64,000 nt of DNA from Salinimonas marina (GTDB lineage Bacteria; Pseudomonadota; Gammaproteobacteria; Enterobacterales; Alteromonadaceae): positions 2,912,501-2,976,500 of the forward strand of contig NZ_CP064795.1 of the NCBI RefSeq assembly GCF_015644725.1, given 5' to 3'. The translations under genes were made by a program, and so were the position numbers. Positions 49,365 through 59,088 of this stretch are shown here, piece after piece. The stretch's first letter is position 1; every line of letters starts with the position of its first letter. The notes beneath the pieces are model-generated. The model had not been told where the DNA came from. It saw only the letters and a list, made by a program, of their open reading frames with translations, and searched no databases.

Positions 49365-50828
49365 ATGTCTTTAAAAGCAAAATCGATTACGGGTGCCTTT
49401 TTCAACCTGTCGGCCAATGGCTTTGCCCAGGTAGTTAACTTCGTAGTCTATGCCATTATGGCCCGGATTCTTGGCGTCGAAGAATTCGGCCTGGTCGCTA
49501 TCTGCCTGATGGTGGTGGAGTTTTGCAATCTTTTTGTCACAGTCGGTATTAGCCAGAATCTGATTCAGCGTGACCACTGGGACAATAAATTTGCCAGTTT
49601 ATCGTTCTGGGTGTTAATGGGCGTATCGGCGGCCATCACGCTGCTCATTTTTATGGTGGCCGTGCCCATAGCCTATTTCACTTACTCTGAGCTTGCCGCC
49701 CAACTCATCGCAGCGCTGGCAGTGGTGCCAATTGCCAACGGCTTCAGACTGGTGCATAAGGCCAAGCTGGAACGTAATTTTGAAAACAAAAAACTGGCGG
49801 CCTACGAGGCTGCCGGAATCTTAGTCGGTGGTGTGGTGTCAGTGGTCACCGCGCTGCAAGGCTTCGGCGCCTGGGCGATTATTTTTGGTAAAATTGTACA
49901 GGCCCTTATCTCTACCGCGCTGACCTGCTGGCGCTCGGATTTTCGACCTGAAAAAATTACCAGCACCGAACATCTGCCGGAAATTATCACGTTCGCCAAA
50001 CCCCTGATTGCCATGTCGTTTGTGAATTTTTTCTCACAAAAGACCTCCAATATCATTATCGCGGCCTTTTTGGGTGCCGCCACTTTTGCTTACGCCTCGG
50101 TGGCCCGCCAGGGATTTTCAGTAATCAATAACCTGACTTTCCAGCCGCTGAACCGGATTGCCCTGGCGGGGTTATCCCGGGTAGAAACCCACCGTCTAAG
50201 CGGGGTGTTCAGCCGGGTGGTGGGTATGACCGCCCTGTTTGTATCACCGGTGTATTTTGGTATTGGGGCCGTCGCCCATCCCTTCATTGATGTGGTATTT
50301 GGTGACAAGTGGGTAACCAGCGCCTATCTGTTATCGATTCTGGCGGTGATGGCACCCACGCAGGTGATGGCGTACTACCTGCCTAATCTGTTAATTTCAA
50401 GAGGCTTACCCCGTCAGGCTTTCAAGCTGAATATGATCAACCTGGCCGTTAACCTGGCCCTGCCCCTGGCCGCGGTTCCCTGGGGACTGTATGCCGTGGT
50501 CGGGGCATTGGTCGTGGCGAATTATATTACCCTCTTTTTGAAGTTTGCGCTGGTTAAGCGGCATCTGGGGATAGGGATTGGCGATGCATTGCGCAATACC
50601 TGGATGTTCTCGATGGCATCCGTGGTGATGTATGCCGCGGTGTTATTCATCGAGCGAAGTCATCTTTACGCTCTGGATAATGTCTATCTTGAACTGACCG
50701 CATTGGTGGCCACAGGCGCAGCGATTTACGCGGGCATTCTTTTGTTGTTTTTCAGAAAACAAACCCTGGCGGTAATGGGTGAATTAAAAACTCAGCGCGC
50801 CGCCAAAAAGAAGGTGGTGACGCCCTGA
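49365..50828 (+). CDS. Oligosaccharide flippase (Wzx-like)
   Basis: A 487-residue protein with about 12-14 hydrophobic segments. The N-terminus fits the polysaccharide-transporter family: TGAFFNLSANGFAQVVNFV and RILGVEEFGLVAICLMVVEF, then GISQNLIQRD. Such proteins flip undecaprenyl-linked repeat units across the inner membrane. It follows the beta-helix gene by ~75 bases and is followed by a terminator, so it forms the plus-strand end of this part of the locus. Sequence alone cannot tell Wzx from other family members. Confidence 0.93.
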   Translation: MSLKAKSITGAFFNLSANGFAQVVNFVVYAIMARILGVEEFGLVAICLMVVEFCNLFVTVGISQNLIQRDHWDNKFASLSFWVLMGVSAAITLLIFMVAVPIAYFTYSELAAQLIAALAVVPIANGFRLVHKAKLERNFENKKLAAYEAAGILVGGVVSVVTALQGFGAWAIIFGKIVQALISTALTCWRSDFRPEKITSTEHLPEIITFAKPLIAMSFVNFFSQKTSNIIIAAFLGAATFAYASVARQGFSVINNLTFQPLNRIALAGLSRVETHRLSGVFSRVVGMTALFVSPVYFGIGAVAHPFIDVVFGDKWVTSAYLLSILAVMAPTQVMAYYLPNLLISRGLPRQAFKLNMINLAVNLALPLAAVPWGLYAVVGALVVANYITLFLKFALVKRHLGIGIGDALRNTWMFSMASVVMYAAVLFIERSHLYALDNVYLELTALVATGAAIYAGILLLFFRKQTLAVMGELKTQRAAKKKVVTP

Positions 50829-50878
50829 TAGCCCTTTTGAATAACCCTCTTCAATAGTCATAAGTAACAGCCACACAC

Positions 50879-50911
50879 AAAAAAGGCTTGCCGGTGGGGC
50901 AAGCCTTTTTT
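50879..50911. terminator. Bidirectional rho-independent terminator
   Basis: AAAAAAGGCTTGCC pairs with GGCAAGCCTTTTTT around a short loop, between the plus-strand flippase gene and the minus-strand pyruvyltransferase gene. T runs exist on both strands. Confidence 0.9.
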
Positions 50912-50930
50912 TCGTCAATACCATGTGTGC

Positions 50931-51737
50931 TTATTTGGCATTCCACAAATCAAAGGGAAAGGCCTGATACAGCTTATTGGCGATGGGGGTAAAATCGGGA
51001 AGTGGCGCAAATGTGCGGCTTAACCCTTCCTCCACAGTGCTGACTTTAGGAATGTCCTGTCGGCCGGTGCCCTGATAATAATCTTCATATTTGAACATTG
51101 ACTCGCCACTGTTGGAGTCAAAAAAAATCGCCGGTACCCCGTAGGCTTCGGCAATGATGACGCCGTGTAATGAGCTGGAAATCACTAATTTACTATTGAT
51201 GATTTGTTCAATAAATGAGCCTGGATACTGCATGGGCGAGACCAGTCTGGCCTCGTGGCCCTGATATTTTTTCATATCATCATTCATATGATTAATGACG
51301 ATATAGTCTTGCTTTTCGGGCTTTTCCATCAGGGCTCGGGGATAAAAGTAGGGCAATAACAGCGCCGGGTCCCCGTATATTTGCGGCACCTCGATATCGC
51401 GTTTTTGCAGATACTCCCGGGTTAACGGCCCGCGTACCGCACGCACATCTAAGGTGGAGAACTTATTAACTTTGTCATCCATCTTTTTGTTCAGTCCGGT
51501 GCCCCAGATACAGTCTCCGGTATTGGCAAAGTGCAGCACCGAGCCCACACTGACCAGCTTATTGCTGTGAGAGGTCTTGTCAGTAATCAGCTTGCCTTTA
51601 TTGGCCAGAATACGGTTCACCAGATCATACGCCACAAAATCACCGATATTGGGACGGGGATCTTTTTTTGACTGCCACCAGAATATCAGTGACTTTTCTT
51701 TTGCGTATTTTTGCTTTTCAGCCCATTCGTAAAACAT
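50931..51737 (-). CDS. Polysaccharide pyruvyl transferase family protein
   Basis: A 268-residue protein matching the pyruvyl transferase family (ketal pyruvate onto polysaccharide sugars). Family signs are NIGDFVAYDLVNRILA, GSVLHFANTGDCIWGTG, VRGPLTREYLQ, and the final ISSSLHGVIIAEAYGVPAIF with the conserved Ser and His. No membrane segment; it would act in the cytoplasm on lipid-linked units. It belongs to the minus-strand run of EPS genes and points to an acidic, pyruvylated polymer. Confidence 0.9.
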   Translation of the reverse strand: MFYEWAEKQKYAKEKSLIFWWQSKKDPRPNIGDFVAYDLVNRILANKGKLITDKTSHSNKLVSVGSVLHFANTGDCIWGTGLNKKMDDKVNKFSTLDVRAVRGPLTREYLQKRDIEVPQIYGDPALLLPYFYPRALMEKPEKQDYIVINHMNDDMKKYQGHEARLVSPMQYPGSFIEQIINSKLVISSSLHGVIIAEAYGVPAIFFDSNSGESMFKYEDYYQGTGRQDIPKVSTVEEGLSRTFAPLPDFTPIANKLYQAFPFDLWNAK

Positions 51738-51792
51738 GTGGGGGTTTCCTGCAATTTTAAATCAGTGCCACGGGCCTGAACCCGGCACCGCA

Positions 51793-52587
51793 TTATTTAA
51801 CAAATTTTTTCAACACACGGCGCCATACGCTCTCACGGTTGTAGCGTAGTAATTCATCGGCCGGGTCAAACTGTGTAACAAAGCGGTTCAGCCACTGCTG
51901 GTTGAGTTCGCTGCTTTGCTTTTTGGTTACCGGAGTAATAGGAATTCGGCTGGCATCAATAGCCTGTTCCAGAAAGTCGGCGATACGTAACACGGTATTG
52001 GCGGTATTGGCCTTCACTTCAGCAAAGTTGAGCTCCATATACTTAGCACCGGAAGCCGCCAGCGTGTATCGCCAGGAACTGTTTTCAAACAAAATACGCC
52101 GAAGCCCCTGATCAATATCTTCAAAATTATAACGAGGCGAGACGCCGGACTGCGGTTGCTGTGCAATCCACGCGCCGGTTTGGCGGGCAACCGCTAGCGA
52201 CACCGCCTGCGCCATAACATCTTCACGGGTCAGTAAAACAAAATGCGGGTTGGGGAACAGCTTTGATAACCCTGCCAGACCGCCGAACACCGGCAGATGC
52301 GAATAATGCACCTTGATGCCAAACACGCCATTGGGCGAGGTGCGCCGGCGCATAATTGCCTGTAAACAACCTGACGTAGAGGTTTCGCCAGTTTGCTGTT
52401 TCCACTGTTCCAGGTTTTGCTTATTGCCATATTCCAGCGGAAAGCCAAAGCCGCCGGTCTGATGTAGCACATGTCCTAGCATATGACTGCCTGAGCGCAC
52501 CGTAGAGGCAATAATCAGGGTTTTACGAGTCTCGGTTTGTTGTGAAAAGTCGTGCTCTTCACTGAACTGATCTTCATATAGTGCCAT
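51793..52587 (-). CDS. Stf0-type sulfotransferase
   Basis: From the ATG at 52587 (AAGGAG upstream) 264 residues. The 5' PAPS-binding loop TLIIASTVRSGSHMLGHVLH, with the Arg-Ser-Gly-Ser pattern of Stf0 sulfotransferases, begins near residue 22. A second region (GVFGIKVHYSHLPVF) and HFVLLTREDVMAQAVSLAVA with the conserved Arg follow. Stf0 sulfates trehalose in mycobacteria. The longer frame to 52638 overlaps the upstream glycosyltransferase gene (whose stop is at 52601) even more. Probable role: sulfating a sugar of the EPS; the acceptor is not known. Confidence 0.88.
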   Translation of the reverse strand: MALYEDQFSEEHDFSQQTETRKTLIIASTVRSGSHMLGHVLHQTGGFGFPLEYGNKQNLEQWKQQTGETSTSGCLQAIMRRRTSPNGVFGIKVHYSHLPVFGGLAGLSKLFPNPHFVLLTREDVMAQAVSLAVARQTGAWIAQQPQSGVSPRYNFEDIDQGLRRILFENSSWRYTLAASGAKYMELNFAEVKANTANTVLRIADFLEQAIDASRIPITPVTKKQSSELNQQWLNRFVTQFDPADELLRYNRESVWRRVLKKFVK

Positions 52588-52600
52588 ACCCGGAAACTCC

Positions 52601-53464
52601 TTAGGCCTGACGGCTGCGTAATTTTTTGGCGGTGACATTGGCGATATGCGACAGTGTCCATTTCATCCCGGCCAGGCGCATCGACATCATCACCCATTTC
52701 AGCTTTTGTTTTTTGAGCGGTAAGTAAACCAACAACTGGGCTGCCACCCGCTTGCGATAATTATCCTCGCCCAAAAACGTGCGGTGCTTATCTGCTGAGC
52801 GCAAGCGCACCAGTGCTTCTTCAGGAGACATTTTGGCCACCTTAGCGCCAATACCATCCATATTCATAAACCGGTACATAAAGATGGCTTTAGGAATATT
52901 CACCAGCTTATAGCCTTGTTGCAGCAGGCGAACATACATATCCCAGTCCTGGCCATTAGGCAGGGTTTCATCAAAACGCTCCTTGATAGCCAGGGGACGG
53001 CGTATGCTAAAGCCGCTCATTCCACAATACTGATTACCGGTTTTCAGGATGTCGGCCTCCACCTGTGAAGTGGGCTGTACATAGACCTCGGATTCTTTAC
53101 CCAGGTTCTGATAGCCGCTGACCACCGCATCCGCGCCGTCGTCATATGCCGTCAGATGCTCGAGTAAATAATCAGGCATCCAGATATCATCATCATCCAA
53201 AAACGCAATAATATCGCCTTTGGCACTATCGACACCGATATTACGCGCCTTATTAGCGCCGGCCGACTGCTCCAGGAAGTGATAACTGAAGTTTGGATGA
53301 TGGCTGAATTGTTTAATTACGTCATCATATGGCAAGGATGATGCATCGTTCACCACGATCACTTCCAGTGGCTTGACGATTTGAGCGAACACGCCATCCA
53401 GGGCTTCTTTTAGCTCATTCGGGCGGTTATAGGTTGTGATCACAACACTGACTGTATAGCTCAT
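52601..53464 (-). CDS. Family 2 glycosyltransferase
   Basis: From the ATG at 53464 (CAGGGACATT before it), 287 residues of GT-A type. VSVVITTYNRPNELKEALDG begins the nucleotide-sugar domain; the metal-binding DDDD (AFLDDDDIWMP) and the GQDWDMYVRLLQQG acceptor region follow. No membrane segment, so it acts as a peripheral inner-membrane enzyme adding one sugar to the repeat unit. The stop overlaps the ATG region of the Stf0 gene by 14 bases, so both are one transcript. A longer upstream frame (to 53554) is not favoured. Confidence 0.93.
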   Translation of the reverse strand: MSYTVSVVITTYNRPNELKEALDGVFAQIVKPLEVIVVNDASSLPYDDVIKQFSHHPNFSYHFLEQSAGANKARNIGVDSAKGDIIAFLDDDDIWMPDYLLEHLTAYDDGADAVVSGYQNLGKESEVYVQPTSQVEADILKTGNQYCGMSGFSIRRPLAIKERFDETLPNGQDWDMYVRLLQQGYKLVNIPKAIFMYRFMNMDGIGAKVAKMSPEEALVRLRSADKHRTFLGEDNYRKRVAAQLLVYLPLKKQKLKWVMMSMRLAGMKWTLSHIANVTAKKLRSRQA

Positions 53465-53552
53465 AATGTCCCTGCAACGGTTAGTAAGTAACAAATAACG
53501 GGTTTTGTACTCTAATGAAAATCTTAATAATGAAGGTCCAGGAGCAAGAATC

Positions 53553-54347
53553 ATGCAAGAAATGTTGAAACAGCAGTCGCAGAAGTATCTGGCTCGCTAT
53601 CCCCGAATCTTTTTCTGCCATGTTCCAAAGTGTGCCGGGGTGTCGTTATCAAAAGCCATTTATGCTGCTGTGTACCCTGCATTTCTAAAGGCCACCCGGT
53701 TTTCCGGCCATGTCGACTTACGCAGTAGCCGGGTCAGCGAAGAGTTGCTTGGCATCAATATGATGACGGCCCGGGAAAGCCAGTTAATCACACATCTGAA
53801 TGACCCTTATATGCGTTATACCAATGGTCATTGTATTGCTCGCCCTGACGTCACACGTAAGTATTACACTGACTGGCACTTTTTAACGATACTGCGAAAC
53901 CCTACAGACCGGTTCATTTCTGAATTTGTATACAACAAATATAAACCTTCACAATGGCAAAAGCACGATGAGGACATTGACGCTTATCTGGACTCAGCAA
54001 AAGGGCTTGGATCAGCACTGACTTATGCCCGTTATTTTTCTGGATACTCTAACCCTGACGAAATTCTTGCGAATAAAGAAGCAGTTATCGAAGCTGCCGT
54101 CGCTAATCTACGACAGTTTTCAGTTATTGGCACCCTCGATAATATGGCGCAATGGCAGGCCAGCTTCAATCGCACCTTCAATACTAAAATTGCTATCGCC
54201 AGTAACAATAAGAGCCCCAACAAACAGGCTTCTTCGCAGGTCACTGAAAATACGACCGCGATGGAAAAAATCACGCAATTGTGCGCGGTGGACCAGGCAA
54301 TTTACGAACAGGTTAAAACCATGGCGCTGGCAGCCGGACAGCGTTAA
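53553..54347 (+). CDS. Sulfotransferase family 2-type protein
   Basis: From the ATG at 53553 (AGGAG 8 bases upstream), 264 residues. The 5' PAPS loop is FFCHVPKCAGVSLSKAIYAA, the HVPKxAGxS pattern of the HNK-1/chondroitin-type Sulfotransfer_2 family, and the 3' loop is FLTILRNPTDRFISEFVY, with the RNPxxR motif and conserved Ser. This is a different family from the Stf0 gene nearby. A possible TTG start at 53505 is less well supported. It is the only plus-strand gene in this stretch, divergent from the family 2 glycosyltransferase, and ends at a bidirectional terminator. Role: sulfation of polysaccharide, inferred. Confidence 0.9.
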   Translation: MQEMLKQQSQKYLARYPRIFFCHVPKCAGVSLSKAIYAAVYPAFLKATRFSGHVDLRSSRVSEELLGINMMTARESQLITHLNDPYMRYTNGHCIARPDVTRKYYTDWHFLTILRNPTDRFISEFVYNKYKPSQWQKHDEDIDAYLDSAKGLGSALTYARYFSGYSNPDEILANKEAVIEAAVANLRQFSVIGTLDNMAQWQASFNRTFNTKIAIASNNKSPNKQASSQVTENTTAMEKITQLCAVDQAIYEQVKTMALAAGQR

Positions 54348-54379
54348 CCGAGGCGTGGGCTGACATTCTAAGTACCATC

Positions 54380-54418
54380 AAAAAAGGCCCGTGCAATCGA
54401 CAGTCACGGGCCTTTTTT
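54380..54418. terminator. Bidirectional rho-independent terminator
   Basis: AAAAAAGGCCCGTG pairs with CACGGGCCTTTTTT (14 bp) around an 11-base loop, between the plus-strand sulfotransferase and the minus-strand glycosyltransferase genes. Confidence 0.93.
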
Positions 54419-54440
54419 GGTGCCTTAATCGCTTGAGCAA

Positions 54441-55442
54441 TCAGGCGCTGTCAGCCAGCACTACCCGCCACGATTCTTTTACCGCCCGATCGCCGTAACG
54501 ACGTACCGCCTGCTCTACCACCAGCCCTGCGCTGGTATACTCAAGCTTCACCAATTGTTGTTCCAGATGCTGTTTTTCCAGAATTTGTACAAAAGAAAAT
54601 TCTGCGGCTTTACTGCGACCAAATGCAGAATCAAAACACAGGACATTAGCCCCCAGACTCAGCGCCATGTAAAAGGTGCCGGAGGAAATCATGGCCCCGT
54701 CATCATGGGGAATAATGACAAAGCGGGTATTGGCGACGGCCTCTTCCAACACGGTTTGCTCAATAAACGCATTGTCCCACTGTACACGCAGGCCTCGCTG
54801 ACTGATGATTTGATTCAGGGTACGGGTGTGTTCAGCATCGGAACAGTACCCCATAATCCGCAGGCGCTGGTCCGCTGGCCATACCTGCAACAACGCATCA
54901 AGTCGTTTATACGGCTTGATGGCCCCAAAATACAAAAAATCGATCTCCCGGGGCCGATTCACCGTTTGCTGGAAAAATGCCGATAAATCCTCGTCAGACC
55001 GATAGAGCGGATGCTTAACCACACTGGCATCAATCTCACTGGTCATCTCAAGGGTCACGGTACGGTGACTTACCCACTGCATCAGTTTGGCAATGCCTTT
55101 AAACAATAAGGTCTGGCTGCCGGCATTGTGGGGCTTAAAATTATGCCGCAGCCAGATAATCTGACTGCTGAATAGCCGCATGCTCAGCAGGCTGAGCAAA
55201 AAACCGGCAATAAACAGCACGCGCTTTATCCCATTCAGACCACGCCGATAGGGCTGATCTTCATACCAATTGAGCACCACGGTATTGTGTTTACGCCGCG
55301 CTATGTTAGCGGGCCGAAACAGCTGCTTTAATGGCGCAAGCGTATAACCAAGCTGGCTAAAAACCCCCTTGGTTCGCTCAATAAACCCATTACTATGTTC
55401 AATGGGATACAGGTACAGGTAAGGTGAGGATGGGAATGGCAT
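54441..55442 (-). CDS. GT-B type glycosyltransferase
   Basis: A 333-residue protein. An N-terminal half (residues 1-160) with a hydrophobic patch (RVLFIAGFLLSLLSM) is followed by a typical C-terminal nucleotide-sugar half: IDFLYFGAIKPYKRLDALLQ, then GAMISSGTFYMALSLGANVL. This fits family 4/GumK-like enzymes, but I cannot name the sugar. The start overlaps the stop of the next upstream gene by 1 base (TGATG). It probably attaches at the membrane via the hydrophobic patch. Confidence 0.8.
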   Translation of the reverse strand: MPFPSSPYLYLYPIEHSNGFIERTKGVFSQLGYTLAPLKQLFRPANIARRKHNTVVLNWYEDQPYRRGLNGIKRVLFIAGFLLSLLSMRLFSSQIIWLRHNFKPHNAGSQTLLFKGIAKLMQWVSHRTVTLEMTSEIDASVVKHPLYRSDEDLSAFFQQTVNRPREIDFLYFGAIKPYKRLDALLQVWPADQRLRIMGYCSDAEHTRTLNQIISQRGLRVQWDNAFIEQTVLEEAVANTRFVIIPHDDGAMISSGTFYMALSLGANVLCFDSAFGRSKAAEFSFVQILEKQHLEQQLVKLEYTSAGLVVEQAVRRYGDRAVKESWRVVLADSA

Positions 55443-56569
55443 CAGTGCGCTGCGGGGCCTGATACCGACGCTGAAGTTGTCAGTTTGCGAGCAATATCAT
55501 AGGTATCTACCGAAATATTGTCCCAGTTGAACATACTCAGGAAGTTATCTTTATTAATCTGCAACGCCAGCTCATCCACTCGTGTCAGCTTGTCAGCCAA
55601 CTGCTGGGTATCGCCCACTCTGAAGTAACAGTCATCGGGTAACCCAATGTCCAGGTTTGGCGTGATGTCACTGATGATTACTTCGGTCCCTGCGGCAATT
55701 GCTTCAAGCGCCACAATAGGAAGACCTTCATGGTAAGAGGGCAAACAGAAAACCCGGGCAAATTTGTATAAGGCATTGAGTTCATCGCCGCTGCGGCGTC
55801 CGGCAAATACCACATTATCTGTGGCTTTTTGCTGCAGACTCTGGGAGTACTCGTCTTCATGATCGGCACTGCCCACCACCACCAAGGTTAACTCTGACTG
55901 GCTCTGGCCAAAGGCCTCAACCAGGTCATGAAACCCCTTTTCAGGCACCAGACGGCCTACGGCCAGAATATACCCGCCCGGCTGTAAATTCAGATCAGCA
56001 GGTAACTTGTCGGCGCTTAATGACGCATCCACTCCGGTCAGCGCCCCATTGGGCACAAACGAAATATTGTTCGCCTGCTCCACATGTTTGGCTTTGAGCT
56101 GTCCGGTCAGCGTGCGTCCGACCACCAGCGCGCGATCAGCAAACTTCACTGCCATGGACTCACCAAACCTCAATACATTTTTAGCAAACTGATTCCATTT
56201 CTGGCGATCATAGTCTGCGCCATGATGAGTAACCATCACCTGCATCCCCAGCAGTTTGGCAAGTGGTGTAAATAAGGCGGGTCCGATGCCGTGAATGTGC
56301 AACACATCGGGCTTTACGACAAAGCGCGCGTAAAAAATGGCTAAGAATGTGTGTAAAAAGGTTTCAAAAAATTTGTGTTTAAGCGTCCACACTGAGCGCA
56401 GCTGAACCCCCTCAAATTCCTCGCGTTTTTTGTCTATATACGGCGAACGGCAGATCACCGTCACCTCCATCCCGGCCTTTACCAGGCGGGGGTAAAGCTG
56501 CTGACAATGGGATTCAATACCACCCATGACATCCGGAATGCCGCGTAAACCAACAGCACAAAGTTTCAT
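55442..56569 (-). CDS. Family 4 glycosyltransferase
   Basis: From the ATG at 56569 (GGAGAG upstream), 375 residues. The N-terminal half has GLRGIPDVMGGIESHCQQLY, the GGxExH glycine-rich pattern of GT4. The C-terminal half has YILAVGRLVPEKGFHDLVEA and the donor-binding PSYHEGLPIVALEAIAAGTE, with the E-x7-E pair of the family. Typical of retaining hexosyltransferases; donor unknown. It is upstream of and translationally coupled to the GT-B gene. The longer frame to 56695 has no good start. Confidence 0.95.
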   Translation of the reverse strand: MKLCAVGLRGIPDVMGGIESHCQQLYPRLVKAGMEVTVICRSPYIDKKREEFEGVQLRSVWTLKHKFFETFLHTFLAIFYARFVVKPDVLHIHGIGPALFTPLAKLLGMQVMVTHHGADYDRQKWNQFAKNVLRFGESMAVKFADRALVVGRTLTGQLKAKHVEQANNISFVPNGALTGVDASLSADKLPADLNLQPGGYILAVGRLVPEKGFHDLVEAFGQSQSELTLVVVGSADHEDEYSQSLQQKATDNVVFAGRRSGDELNALYKFARVFCLPSYHEGLPIVALEAIAAGTEVIISDITPNLDIGLPDDCYFRVGDTQQLADKLTRVDELALQINKDNFLSMFNWDNISVDTYDIARKLTTSASVSGPAAH

Positions 56570-56612
56570 AATTCTCTCCAAAATTGCCAGCACAAGACGC
56601 GGCGATAACCTG

Positions 56613-57932
56613 TTAACGAACCAGTTTCGAGATGAAGGCAGGTGCGTGATACTGATTACCTTGCAGTAATCGTACCGGAGCGATCGTATTACCAATTAAA
56701 ATAGCGTAGAGAATGAGTCCTTCGATGTTCCAAAGGGGCATGGTGGCAAAGCACATAATCAAAAAGCCCACCATGGAAGCAAACAGCATCAGCGCAAACC
56801 GCCGGTTTTTTATACGCAGCGAGTGCCACAAGAACCGGCCCACGGTAAGCAAAAACAGGGTCAGCCCCAGCAAACCGTATTCAAAAAGAAACGATACATA
56901 GGTGTTATGGGCGTATTTTGGAAAGCGCCCATTCCAGGATTCGGGGCCCCAGCCAATAACCTGATTTATCCACGGCCCTTCGCTAAAGACATAGATATAC
57001 TGACTCCAGATATACACCCTGGCAGAAAATATATCTTTCTCTGCTTCTGAGTAGTACATCGGCGCTTTGATAAGATCGTCCAGGCTGGTAAGAAACACAA
57101 AAACATCGGCAAAACGATCCTGCATGCTGTATGACAGCAGCAAGAAGAGCAGCGCCATCCCAAAAAAGGCAGTGATTAGGAACACCGGTTTGTAGCGAGA
57201 CGCAATGCGTGCTTCCAGAGTGGTATACGCGAAAATAGCAGCCATCGGCAGAATGGCCAGCACCGAGGTGCGGTAATTAGCCAGCACCAGTAACACACAG
57301 CCGAGCATAAACAACGCCGCCCGGTATTTTATCTGGCCGGGCGATAACAGCCCGACGACCAGAATAAAACTGGCCATAATCATGGAGAAGGCGGCTTCGT
57401 GGTTGTAGCCGCCAATATAGCTGGTAGAGCCGTCCGCTTCCGTGGCTTTAGCTTCACCCAGCAGTATCGACATAATCTGCAGGCTTACTGGTAAGAAAAA
57501 CGCCACCAGCATTTTGCGCAGCACCTCGTCTTTGCCCACCTTGCGAATGGCCATGACCATCGCGCCGGCCAGCGATAAAAAGAAACACCATTTTACCAGT
57601 ACATTAATGAGTCCGATAATATTGCCGTTGAGCGCGCCGCTGATGACGATGCTGGCAAAAAACGCATACAACAACGCCAATGAACGCAATGACAATACCG
57701 AACGGGGTAACAACAACAGCCCGCACCCGGCAATTCCGATGGAGCTTAACGCATTAATCGAAAACCCCGCCACCAGCGGGGTGTAGGTAATCTGGTGGAA
57801 GGCCGATAACAGAAATCGTAGCCAGATAGCCACGATAACAAAGGCCAGATATTTATTGCACCGTCCGGTCAGCGTCCGGTAGACCAGATAAACACTTAGC
57901 AGCGCAAAAACCAGTTTAACCAGGATGAACAT
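56613..57932 (-). CDS. O-antigen polymerase/ligase-like membrane protein (Wzy-like)
   Basis: From the ATG at 57932 (AAGGAAG upstream), 439 residues with about 10-12 hydrophobic segments and one larger periplasmic loop (residues ~300-355) holding the WGPESWNGRFPKYAHNTYVS region; the HNxYxxxxxExG pattern (HNTYVSFLFEYGLLG) is typical of the Wzy/WaaL family. It is probably the polymerase that joins repeat units in the periplasm. The start lies inside the end of the upstream GT gene (17-base overlap). Wzy and WaaL cannot be told apart here. Confidence 0.85.
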   Translation of the reverse strand: MFILVKLVFALLSVYLVYRTLTGRCNKYLAFVIVAIWLRFLLSAFHQITYTPLVAGFSINALSSIGIAGCGLLLLPRSVLSLRSLALLYAFFASIVISGALNGNIIGLINVLVKWCFFLSLAGAMVMAIRKVGKDEVLRKMLVAFFLPVSLQIMSILLGEAKATEADGSTSYIGGYNHEAAFSMIMASFILVVGLLSPGQIKYRAALFMLGCVLLVLANYRTSVLAILPMAAIFAYTTLEARIASRYKPVFLITAFFGMALLFLLLSYSMQDRFADVFVFLTSLDDLIKAPMYYSEAEKDIFSARVYIWSQYIYVFSEGPWINQVIGWGPESWNGRFPKYAHNTYVSFLFEYGLLGLTLFLLTVGRFLWHSLRIKNRRFALMLFASMVGFLIMCFATMPLWNIEGLILYAILIGNTIAPVRLLQGNQYHAPAFISKLVR

Positions 57933-59088
57933 CAGCGGCTTCCTTAGTCTCACTGGTATCAAGAGTCAGCGTCTGGATGATTTTTTCACGAAAAATATCA
58001 TCGCTGAAGGCCTGGGCGCGCTGCGCACTTTGCTGCGCATAATGCTGCAGGTGATCTTCATCGTTTAAAAAATTCAGCGCTTCGGTGACACCCTGAACCT
58101 CGTTTGTCTGGCATAAACACCCATAGCGGACCGCTTCAAATCCACGCACGGTCACCGGATACTCACCAGATAAGATTTCTGCCGGGCCGGACTCACAATT
58201 GGTGGCCACCACGGCTTTGCCTAAACACATCGCCTCAACAATGGCATTAGGGAACCCTTCAGCATTTGAGGTGGAGACAAAAAACCGGGCGTGCTTAAGA
58301 TACGGATAAGGATTGCTACGAAAGCCGGCAAAGTGAACCCGCTCAGACAACCCCAGCTGTTCGGCCTGTGCTTCCAGGGCAGCTTGTTCGTCGCCCTGTC
58401 CTAAAATCAGTAAATCATCGGTAAGATCACTGTGTGCGAATGCTTCCAGCATCAGGCTGAAATTCTTGTTTTTCACCAATCGTCCGGTACCAATGATATA
58501 GGGTCTGGCTGGAAGATCCGCCACGGGTTTGTTGGCAAGTTCATGTAAGTGGGCAATATCGTAGGGATTGTGAATTACCCGTAAGCGCGCTGCCGGGACC
58601 GCGAAATTGTCCCTTAAATCTGCCCGTACTCCTTCTGAAACCGCCACCACCTCGCTGGCATACGGGTAAGACATTTTTACCATCAATTTACTGATGTTGT
58701 CTTTTATGCCGCCGGCAAAATGGCTACTGGTATTGACTCGCTCGCTGATAATCGCGCGATACCCCACCGCCCGTGCCACTGCCACATTGAGCATATTGCT
58801 GCGGGTCAGAAAACTAAAACAAAAACGTGGGTTAATGGCTTCCAGAGTCAGCCGAACCTGACGATACCCCTGTAGCAGTGAGCCCTTGGTATCCAGATTG
58901 ACTTTATTGACATATTTTGGACACAAATGGGCTTCTGGCAGGTTATCCAGCAAGATCAGATAGACATTTAACTGTTCGGTAGCAAAATACGACTCCATGA
59001 TACGCAACAAGTTGCACATCACCCGTTCTGCGCCGCCGCCCTCAAGCGAGTTGATCATAAAAGCGACATTAACCGATTGTTGCTGCAT
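57916..59088 (-). CDS. Family 4 glycosyltransferase
   Basis: A 390-residue protein with the GT4 signature: FMINSLEGGGAERVMCNLLR at the N-terminus, YIIGTGRLVKNKNFSLMLEA and SNAEGFPNAIVEAMCLGKAV with the E-x7-E pair. AAGGA precedes the ATG at good spacing. It is the first gene of the minus-strand run reading towards the left; the long gap upstream must hold the promoter of this run. Confidence 0.95.
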   Translation of the reverse strand: MQQQSVNVAFMINSLEGGGAERVMCNLLRIMESYFATEQLNVYLILLDNLPEAHLCPKYVNKVNLDTKGSLLQGYRQVRLTLEAINPRFCFSFLTRSNMLNVAVARAVGYRAIISERVNTSSHFAGGIKDNISKLMVKMSYPYASEVVAVSEGVRADLRDNFAVPAARLRVIHNPYDIAHLHELANKPVADLPARPYIIGTGRLVKNKNFSLMLEAFAHSDLTDDLLILGQGDEQAALEAQAEQLGLSERVHFAGFRSNPYPYLKHARFFVSTSNAEGFPNAIVEAMCLGKAVVATNCESGPAEILSGEYPVTVRGFEAVRYGCLCQTNEVQGVTEALNFLNDEDHLQHYAQQSAQRAQAFSDDIFREKIIQTLTLDTSETKEAADVHPG